From Planctomycetota bacterium (GTDB lineage Bacteria; Planctomycetota; Planctomycetia; Pirellulales; Thermoguttaceae): a stretch of 9,154 bases of DNA. Within the stretch, counting starts at the first letter, position 1; every line of letters begins with the position of its first letter. A model generated the notes under the pieces. It did no database searches. It was given only the letters and a program-made list of their open reading frames with translations, and was not told the DNA's origin. The position numbers and the translations under genes were made by a program. The stretch is taken from positions 1 to 9,154 of the forward strand of contig JAMOAF010000128.1 of NCBI GenBank assembly GCA_023621895.1, in the 5' to 3' direction. Below are positions 1-5,604 of this stretch, in pieces.

Positions 1-26
1 CAAGGACGTTGGAGAACAGGGCGCAT

Positions 27-3000
27 CTATCGCCCGTACACTTTCACGCAACTGACGGAGATCCGGCAGTCGGCACCGCCAAGCTCGTCACAGCGCAATT
101 GGAGACGGTTGACTCCCTTCGTCAGTGCGGGCAACGGTTCGGCGAATTCCCCTTTGAGAAGGGGCTGCCCTTTCTCGACCAGTGTCCAGCTTCTTTCACC
201 GCGGCACCGCAAGACCTGTCCGCTGGCAATCACAGCCGGCATGCTCAGCTCCCGGCCGTTGACGACCAACATCGGCTTGACCTTGTTTGCCCCGATTTGT
301 TCGACGGCGATGTCGAAATTAAGCGTCGCCCGGTCCCCGGGGCTTGCGCCGCCTTCGTCCCGCAGCACGGAGGTCCAGCAGTTGTCCCGGCCGTCGAATC
401 GGGTGATGACACGAGGCATGTCGTACTCGTATCGGAGCTTCGACCAGTCAACGTCCGCGGCGCGTGTACCGAAGGGCTCGCCCAGTGCGACTGCGGATAC
501 GACCGCCCGGCCGGGGGCGGCGCCGGGAGAGACGCAGCCAAACGCAATCTGGTTGATACCGGCATTCAGGACCGGTATCCCCTCGGGGCATTCCGGCTGG
601 AAACGGCTACGCAGCACCCCGCGCTGATCGTAGTGTACGCCAACTCCATCCTCATCCAGCTCAAGCAGGTCCCCGGAGGAGATCGCCACCGGGATCCGCA
701 ACGGCTTTCCGTTGACAGAGAGGGCAACGTCTCGGAGCGTGGTGTCCGCCGCCGTCATCGCCACGATTGGTCCGATGGTGACGTCAACCTGGCCTTTGGC
801 CGGGATTTGGTTCAGCAGCAGGTTGATCTCCGAGACGCGGGCGGTTTGCAGGTCGCGGTGGCACAGCTCGTAGCCGGCGCCGCGCACATAGGGCCACTTC
901 AAGCCGAAAGCGCGATCGCTGTCACGTTCCCGGAACAGCAGCTCGCAATAGCGCCAGCCGGTGAAATCCAGATCAATGTAGTGCTCGGAGATCGCCGCGC
1001 CGAACGTGCGGTCAGTCCGGAACTGCACGTTGAGGACGGCTCGGCTGCCGTCGCCCTTCACCCAGAGGCCGACGCCGGAGCAGGCGCCGATGTCCCGGTA
1101 GGGAAATTCGTAGGAGGTCCCCAGGCTCGTCCAGGCGCCAACGGAGAAATCGTTCCTGTTGACGGCCTGAATCCGGAGGTTTTGCGAGCCTCCCTTCACG
1201 TCCGCCGTCTCGGTCAGGAGCTGCTGCGTCACATTGGCGGCGGAGTCCCGGCTGGCGATCAGCGATGTGTCGCTGAAGTCGATGATCGGCCGCGGCGCGG
1301 CGGGGCCGGGCGGAAGGGGGGACTGTAGCACCTCGATGCGGACCCGGAACGGCTGCCGCCCGCAGGGGTTGTCTACAGTCCACTGCGCCGGCTCCGCGGC
1401 GGACACGACCGCCTTGTGCGGCAAGTACTCAACCGGCGTGAATTGCCACGCGCCGCGGTCGCTGAGGCGCAGGCGGAAGTCCCTGCCAGGCTCGCGAATA
1501 CGGTCGACGGTCGCCTGGTCGAAGTAGTTGGCCAGGCGGTGTTGCTCATACCAGCCGATGACGGTGAGCATGTCTATCGCCTGGGCGTTCCCGGGGGCGC
1601 CGCCAACGCTAAGGCCTCCCAGGGACATCGAGGCATCCAGGGCCATGTTTTTCGCCATCCAGTATTCCGTCTCATCCAGGTACTGCCTGCGGTGGCGAGG
1701 CCCCGGGCCGTTCAGCGACCACCATCCCATCTGCGGCTCGAGCAGGTCGTTCATCCGCGCGAGCCCGGCACTGCTGACGTGCTGGTCCTGAAACGGCTTC
1801 CAGGCGCAGTGTGCCGAGTCCCAGGCGCCGGTGCGCGAATGGAACCACCAATTGTGATGTCCCCAGTTGCTGGCCTCGTTGAGACAGTCGCGGTTGAACT
1901 TGCGGAAGGTCGTCCACCGCATGCAGTTGTCGGGATACCCGACGCCCATGCCCTCCGCCCCGTCGAAATAGAGGAAGTCCGCCTTGCAGGTGTTGTACGC
2001 GCGGGCGATGTCACCGGACAGCTTGTCCATCAGGCCGCTCCCGGGAACGGGATAGAAGGCCAGATAAACCTGCTTGAGAAACTCCGCCTTGACGCCGGCC
2101 GGATGGTCCTGGGCCTGGGTGCCGAAGGCTCCGCGCGTGCACTTGCCGAAGCAGTACGGCTGCTCGCGGGAGATCGCCGTGTACTGGACCAGCTCGGTAC
2201 CGATGCGGAACACGTTGGTGGCGCCGTGGTAGGTGAACACGGTCGAGTGCTGGTCGACCGGCGGTTCGTTGACATACAGGGTGTCGTCGGCCCTGCCGAA
2301 ATCTTTGGCAATGGTGTAGGTCGCCAGGGAAATGAGTTCTTGCGAAGGCACGGGGGTGATGTAGGGCGATTCGGTGCGGATGCAGCCGCTCAAGGTGTGC
2401 AGACCCAGCTTGAGGCCTGCCGCGTGCAGTTGGTCCGCGGCTGCCGCCATCTCGTCCATGCCGCCTGGGAAGTTCTTGGGGTTGGGCCGGTAGTCCCCGA
2501 ACGTGCGAAACCACGGCTCCCGAAAGTGAAGGATGCCAAAGCCGCCGCGACGGGCCAGGTCAATCCAGGAAGCGGTGTCGGTGAAGGCATCTTGGACAAA
2601 CAGGTACGACAGGCGGGCCATCGGCGATTCCGCCGCCCACGGACCGCCATGCGGCGATCGCGGCACGTCCTCCAGCGTAGCCATTGCCTTCAGCATCGGG
2701 CGCAATTCGGACCGCGGACCTGCCGCCAGGCCCGCGCTGTACCCGGTCAGGCCAAGGTCGGCGGAGGTGCTTGCGCTCATCGCGGTGCCGCAGTTGACCT
2801 GCAAATCCAAAGCTCGCAGGGCGATGCCGGAGTCGTCGTCGGATACCAGCCCCGCGAACTCGCCGCGGTACCGGGTCACACCCGGGGCACACTGGAAGAA
2901 GACGAACAACGTGACCCGCGGGACCGTGACCTCCAACGCCGTGAACTTGAGGTAGTCGCCTTTGGACTCGCAGCGCAGCCTGGCCTGGCCGTCCAGCCCC

Positions 3001-3974
3001 GGAAAGGTCGCCGTGAGAATCCCGTTGTCGACCGACATCTTGTGACACTCGACGTTGCGGTTGCCCTCCACGACAACCGTAACCATGGGCGTCTGGCAAG
3101 AGAGCAGTTCCCTGGCGTGCCCGTCCTTTCCTGAGGCCTTCTGCACAAGCGAAGTGACCCAACCGGCCTCGTTAAGCGTTAACGTGGCGCAGCGCGTTTC
3201 AAAGGAGGCAAGCGTTCGGGGTTGGACCGGGGGAACCACCTTGATCTCACCGCTGTCCCGCCCCTTGCGCTCGGCCAGAAGTGCGACTTCAGCCGGGGTC
3301 AACGCCCGCTTGTAGAGACGCAACTCGTCGATCAACCCATCGTGGCTCTTCTCGGTGTTCCACTGCCCGAGCACCAGTGGATCGGTGAAGCCAATGGGGT
3401 ACTGCCACGCGGATTGGCCGACCTTCTTCCCATCTACGTACGTGGTGACATTCGGCAAGCTGAATGTCGCTGCCAGGTGCGTCCATTTCCGCGGCGTAAT
3501 CCGTGCCATGCCGCAGCTCCCCTCTTCCCACCGATCGCCCACCTTCCCGGCCCGATGTCCCCGCCGCCCCAGGCGGAACGACAGGTTGTCTTCGTTGACA
3601 AAAAACATGAACCCGCCCGGATTCCAGCCGCCCGTCAAGACGTTCGGGTACTTCCCGTTCAGGCCGTTCCAGTAGACCCACACCGACACCGTCATCTCGG
3701 TCGATCCGTCCAACGCGGCAATGTTCGGGATCACCAGGTTGGAGTTGAGCTTGCCGATGCTGACGGCGGTGCCGAACTCCCCGGTGGCCCATCCCACCCG
3801 GTTGAGAACGGCGTGCGCCCGGTACGGCCCCCTGTCCGCCGATTGCTCGCCCTGGCCTTCCGTGAACGGCCAATACCCAATTAAACCTTCATCGAGGGAA
3901 GATGCGGCCAGCGTCGATGACGCCGCACACACGCCGACCAGCAAAAACGCCAAAACAACGCTTCTCCGGATCAT
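27..3974 (-). CDS. Secreted LamG-domain, glycosidase-like barrel protein (1315 aa)
   Basis: Probably an extracellular carbohydrate-active protein; substrate unknown. Residues 1-23 form a Sec signal peptide (basic MIRR, hydrophobic core, likely cleavage after TLA). Residues 32-235 read as a LamG/concanavalin-like fold, from GLIGYWPF to the closing GLIDELRLYKRALTPAEV. Residues 255-430 are a beta-rich domain like those preceding barrels in GH36/GH97-type enzymes. Residues 455-830 look like a TIM barrel, with FPGGMDEM...AAGLKLGLHT and KADFLYFDGAEG (D671, E674), reminiscent of alpha-galactosidase-like strands, but I cannot assign a family. Residues 890-1075 resemble a CBM11-like beta sandwich; 1085-1314 carry two copies of a small module. 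The mature chain has about 25 cysteines, fitting an exported protein. ATG at 3974 is preferred over in-frame GTG at 3980 because AAGGAG lies 5 bases before the ATG, while the GTG overlaps it. The frame is intact to TAG at 27-29. Confidence 0.9.
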   Translation of the reverse strand: MIRRSVVLAFLLVGVCAASSTLAASSLDEGLIGYWPFTEGQGEQSADRGPYRAHAVLNRVGWATGEFGTAVSIGKLNSNLVIPNIAALDGSTEMTVSVWVYWNGLNGKYPNVLTGGWNPGGFMFFVNEDNLSFRLGRRGHRAGKVGDRWEEGSCGMARITPRKWTHLAATFSLPNVTTYVDGKKVGQSAWQYPIGFTDPLVLGQWNTEKSHDGLIDELRLYKRALTPAEVALLAERKGRDSGEIKVVPPVQPRTLASFETRCATLTLNEAGWVTSLVQKASGKDGHARELLSCQTPMVTVVVEGNRNVECHKMSVDNGILTATFPGLDGQARLRCESKGDYLKFTALEVTVPRVTLFVFFQCAPGVTRYRGEFAGLVSDDDSGIALRALDLQVNCGTAMSASTSADLGLTGYSAGLAAGPRSELRPMLKAMATLEDVPRSPHGGPWAAESPMARLSYLFVQDAFTDTASWIDLARRGGFGILHFREPWFRTFGDYRPNPKNFPGGMDEMAAAADQLHAAGLKLGLHTLSGCIRTESPYITPVPSQELISLATYTIAKDFGRADDTLYVNEPPVDQHSTVFTYHGATNVFRIGTELVQYTAISREQPYCFGKCTRGAFGTQAQDHPAGVKAEFLKQVYLAFYPVPGSGLMDKLSGDIARAYNTCKADFLYFDGAEGMGVGYPDNCMRWTTFRKFNRDCLNEASNWGHHNWWFHSRTGAWDSAHCAWKPFQDQHVSSAGLARMNDLLEPQMGWWSLNGPGPRHRRQYLDETEYWMAKNMALDASMSLGGLSVGGAPGNAQAIDMLTVIGWYEQHRLANYFDQATVDRIREPGRDFRLRLSDRGAWQFTPVEYLPHKAVVSAAEPAQWTVDNPCGRQPFRVRIEVLQSPLPPGPAAPRPIIDFSDTSLIASRDSAANVTQQLLTETADVKGGSQNLRIQAVNRNDFSVGAWTSLGTSYEFPYRDIGACSGVGLWVKGDGSRAVLNVQFRTDRTFGAAISEHYIDLDFTGWRYCELLFRERDSDRAFGLKWPYVRGAGYELCHRDLQTARVSEINLLLNQIPAKGQVDVTIGPIVAMTAADTTLRDVALSVNGKPLRIPVAISSGDLLELDEDGVGVHYDQRGVLRSRFQPECPEGIPVLNAGINQIAFGCVSPGAAPGRAVVSAVALGEPFGTRAADVDWSKLRYEYDMPRVITRFDGRDNCWTSVLRDEGGASPGDRATLNFDIAVEQIGANKVKPMLVVNGRELSMPAVIASGQVLRCRGERSWTLVEKGQPLLKGEFAEPLPALTKGVNRLQLRCDELGGADCRISVSCVKVYGR
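33..269 (-). repeat. C-terminal beta module, copy 2 (protein-level repeat)
   Basis: Codes for residues 1236-1314 of the LamG-barrel protein. It shares a pattern with residues 1085-1165: VNG plus a short segment, a P-x-x-I-x-S-G turn, a leucine-rich strand, then L-x-x-G-(I/V)-N and a final V-S strand. The copies are diverged, so the duplication is old. The pattern recalls beta domains at the C-terminus of phage distal-tail-type proteins, but that is a family resemblance by eye only. Confidence 0.55.
480..722 (-). repeat. C-terminal beta module, copy 1 (protein-level repeat)
   Basis: Codes for residues 1085-1165 of the LamG-barrel protein. LSVNGKPLRIPVAISSGDLL here lines up with LVVNGRELSMPAVIASGQVL in copy 2, and LNAGINQIAFGC with LTKGVNRLQLRC. 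About 70 residues separate the two, containing a charged DWSKLRYEYDMPRVITRF stretch. Confidence 0.55.
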
Positions 3975-3979
3975 GGTCA

Positions 3980-3985
3980 CTCCTT
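3980..3985 (-). promoter_or_regulatory. Ribosome binding site of the LamG-barrel gene
   Basis: AAGGAG on the minus strand ends 5 bases before the ATG at 3974. It decides the start: the alternative GTG at 3978-3980 shares its first base with this site and so has no room for it. Confidence 0.7.
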
Positions 3986-4104
3986 CAAGGGCTACCTTCG
4001 CTGCGCTGGGTTGCCCGTATGTCGCGGGAAATACAGCAGAACAGGCCTATCTGGTTCGCACGGCACCGGCCGTCATGACACCGAATGCGATTACCCCGGA
4101 CGCC

Positions 4105-4133
4105 AAAGTACCCCGCTATTTCGCCGGTGTCAA
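4105..4133 (-). promoter_or_regulatory. Candidate sigma70-type promoter for the LamG-barrel gene
   Basis: Read on the minus strand, a perfect TTGACA (4133-4128) is followed after exactly 17 bases by TACTTT (4110-4105), which keeps the conserved T, A and final T of a -10 box. Transcription would start near 4098, giving an untranslated leader of about 120 bases before the ATG at 3974. Hexamers like this also occur by chance, so the call rests on the spacing and the position in a divergent gap. Confidence 0.4.
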
Positions 4134-4215
4134 ATGCGCCCTGGGACCATCGGATCGTACTTTCTTCGTTCTGCATCTCCGGCCGCAAGCGGCTTGACGG
4201 GCGTGGCCCTGCTCG

Positions 4216-4231
4216 GTGAGGCACGCCTCAC
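4216..4231. repeat. Perfect 16-base inverted repeat
   Basis: GTGAGGC, a 2-base spacer AC, then GCCTCAC: seven perfect pairs. The short spacer and the position between two divergent genes suit a dimeric regulator's operator as well as a DNA hairpin. No T-run follows in either direction, so a terminator is unlikely. It could also be a dispersed genomic repeat. Confidence 0.4.
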
Positions 4232-4454
4232 TTGTCAGCCGTGCCTGAAGCGCGGCCGAAGCCTGCGTCGAGGAGTCTGCGTTCTGGGCCGTCGCGGGCA
4301 CGGGACGGGCCGGCGGGAGGTCGCTCTCTGCTTGCGGCGTCCGTCGCCGCTTGCCACTGCCAGCCGCTACGCAAACGCGGGCCGGCTGCGGCTCACCCCC
4401 AGCAAGCAGCGACGTCTGCGGCGTGCTGCCTGGCCAGCCAGGAAAAGCGGGGCA

Positions 4455-4483
4455 TTGACACGGCCCGGCGTGGCCACAAGACT
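4455..4483 (+). promoter_or_regulatory. Weak candidate promoter for the deacetylase operon
   Basis: A perfect TTGACA at 4455-4460 is followed after 17 bases by AAGACT (4478-4483), which matches the -10 consensus at only three positions, though these include the important second A and last T. It lies about 80 bases before the GTG start at 4566. The CCTGGCCAGCCAGG palindrome at 4429-4442 sits just upstream and could be a regulator site. Confidence 0.25.
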
Positions 4484-4551
4484 CAGTTCTGGCGGGCTCA
4501 CGTCGCGAGTTCCAAAATGGACGTTGCCTCGCCCAATCACCGTTTGGTTCC

Positions 4552-4557
4552 AGGAGG
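4552..4557 (+). promoter_or_regulatory. Ribosome binding site of the deacetylase
   Basis: AGGAGG lies 8 bases before a GTG codon at 4566. It decides the start, because the same frame stays open far upstream and a longest-frame rule would wrongly extend the protein by about 185 residues. Confidence 0.75.
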
Positions 4558-4565
4558 CTTTGCCC

Positions 4566-5531
4566 GTGAAATCCGTTTCGTCTGTTTGCGCGTTGTTGCT
4601 GTTGCTCGCGAGTCCAGCCCTGGCCGGCGATGACGCCGGCGGACCAGAGGCGGAGCGAGTTGGTCCATCCGCGGCCGATCCGCGGCACCGTCCCGCGGGC
4701 TGCGATACGTGTGACGTGGACAATCCCGCAAGCTCGAAGGCGCAGCCCCCTCCGGCCGGCAGTTTCTCCTGGCCCAAAGGCGTGCGAGGCGCGTTGTCCA
4801 TCTCTTTCGACGACGCACGCGAAAGCCAAGTCGACCATCGCAGCGCCGCCCTGTTCAAGGAGCGCGGGATCCGCGTAACGTACTTCGTCAGTCTCACCAA
4901 CGTCGAGAAGAAACAGAATCTGTGGCGCGCGGTCGCCGCCGATGGGCATGAAATCGGCAATCACTCGGTCCACCACCCGTGCAGCGGGAATTTTCCCTGG
5001 ATCGGCCCCGGCGAACGGGCGCTGGAGAACTACACCCTGGAGAAGATCGACGCCGAGTTGCTCGAAGCCAACCGGAGCCTGCGCCAGATGCTGGGCGTCA
5101 CGCCAGTTAGCTACGCCTATCCCTGCGGCCTCGATTTCGTGGGCCGCGGCGAGAATCGGGCCAGTTACGTGCCCGTCGTGGCGCGGCACTTCCTCGTCGG
5201 CCGGGGCTACCGAGGCGAATACTTCAACAATCCCGCGTTCTGCGACCTGGCCATGGTCCAGGCCCTCGGCGTGGATCACGACGGCCTCACCCAACTGAAG
5301 AGCTACGCAGATCAGGCGCTCGCCACGGGCTACTGGCTCATCCTCGTCGCTCACGAGGTACCCCAGCATCCCGGCGGCGAGGGTCTGTCCACGGGCAACA
5401 TCGCCGCCCTGGGTGAGTACTTGCAGGCCCAGCCGGAGTTGTGGGTCGACACGGTCGGCACGATCGGAGCCTATGTCAAAAGCCACCGGAACCTCGCCCA
5501 GAAAAACGGGAAAAAGCGACAGCAGCGATGA
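4566..5531 (+). CDS. Secreted NodB-domain polysaccharide deacetylase (321 aa)
   Basis: Carbohydrate esterase family 4-like enzyme expected to remove acetyl groups from a polysaccharide by metal-dependent hydrolysis outside the cytoplasm. Residues 1-20 are a Sec signal peptide (leucine-rich core, SPALA then cleavage). Residues 21-65 are a proline/glycine-rich linker containing CDTC (C46, C49). The NodB fold covers about residues 72-305. Motif 1 is SFDDA, with D82 the likely base and D83 a metal ligand; motif 2 is HSVHH, with H133 and H137 as ligands; motif 3 is YAYPCG (183-188), a variant of the usual R-x-P-Y; the late motif is LVAHEV with H263. The basic tail is KNGKKRQQR. The GTG start at 4566 is fixed by AGGAGG and the signal peptide. 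It is first of three co-directional genes. Substrate (chitin-like, peptidoglycan or plant/algal polymer) cannot be decided. Confidence 0.88.
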   Translation: MKSVSSVCALLLLLASPALAGDDAGGPEAERVGPSAADPRHRPAGCDTCDVDNPASSKAQPPPAGSFSWPKGVRGALSISFDDARESQVDHRSAALFKERGIRVTYFVSLTNVEKKQNLWRAVAADGHEIGNHSVHHPCSGNFPWIGPGERALENYTLEKIDAELLEANRSLRQMLGVTPVSYAYPCGLDFVGRGENRASYVPVVARHFLVGRGYRGEYFNNPAFCDLAMVQALGVDHDGLTQLKSYADQALATGYWLILVAHEVPQHPGGEGLSTGNIAALGEYLQAQPELWVDTVGTIGAYVKSHRNLAQKNGKKRQQR

Positions 5532-5604
5532 ATACGGCGTGGACCCGCGCCGAGCGGTTTTGTTAGCGGTTCTCATGAGCATCGTCAGAAAGCGAGGTCT
5601 TGAG

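Larger units (their letters stand above)
3986..4551. other. Divergent intergenic region without a supported gene
   Basis: This non-coding stretch separates the minus-strand LamG-barrel gene from the plus-strand deacetylase operon. It holds one promoter candidate for each direction and three short palindromes: GCCGC-AA-GCGGC at 4182-4193, GTGAGGC-AC-GCCTCAC at 4216-4231, and CCTGGC-CA-GCCAGG at 4429-4442. Open frames cross it on both strands, but none has a ribosome binding site with a believable protein start. I see no riboswitch, tRNA or transposon end that I can defend. Confidence 0.6.

Noticed and set aside
1..26. Terminator or gene downstream of the LamG-barrel gene
   Set aside because: Only 26 bases are visible after its stop codon and they show no hairpin or coding signal.
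9..3134. Long plus-strand open frames (9-1328 and 1416-3134) antisense to the LamG-barrel gene
   Set aside because: They lie entirely within a well-supported gene, have no ribosome binding site, and encode Arg/Gly/Ala/Val-rich sequence without recognisable domains, as expected from the GC-rich opposite strand.
3985..4224. 79-codon minus-strand frame with a segment like a helix-turn-helix (GEIAGYFGVRGNRIR)
   Set aside because: It briefly recalled the N-terminus of an IS21-type transposase, but the rest has no such similarity, there is no ribosome binding site, and it overlaps the best promoter candidate.
4011..4565. Upstream extension of the deacetylase frame (about 185 extra residues)
   Set aside because: The extension is arginine-rich without a domain, while AGGAGG plus a clean signal peptide place the start at the GTG at 4566.
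5528..5566. 12-codon frame MNTAWTRAERFC whose ATG overlaps the deacetylase stop as ATGA
   Set aside because: The overlap is typical of translational coupling, but no ribosome binding site precedes it and the peptide is not distinctive; most likely chance.
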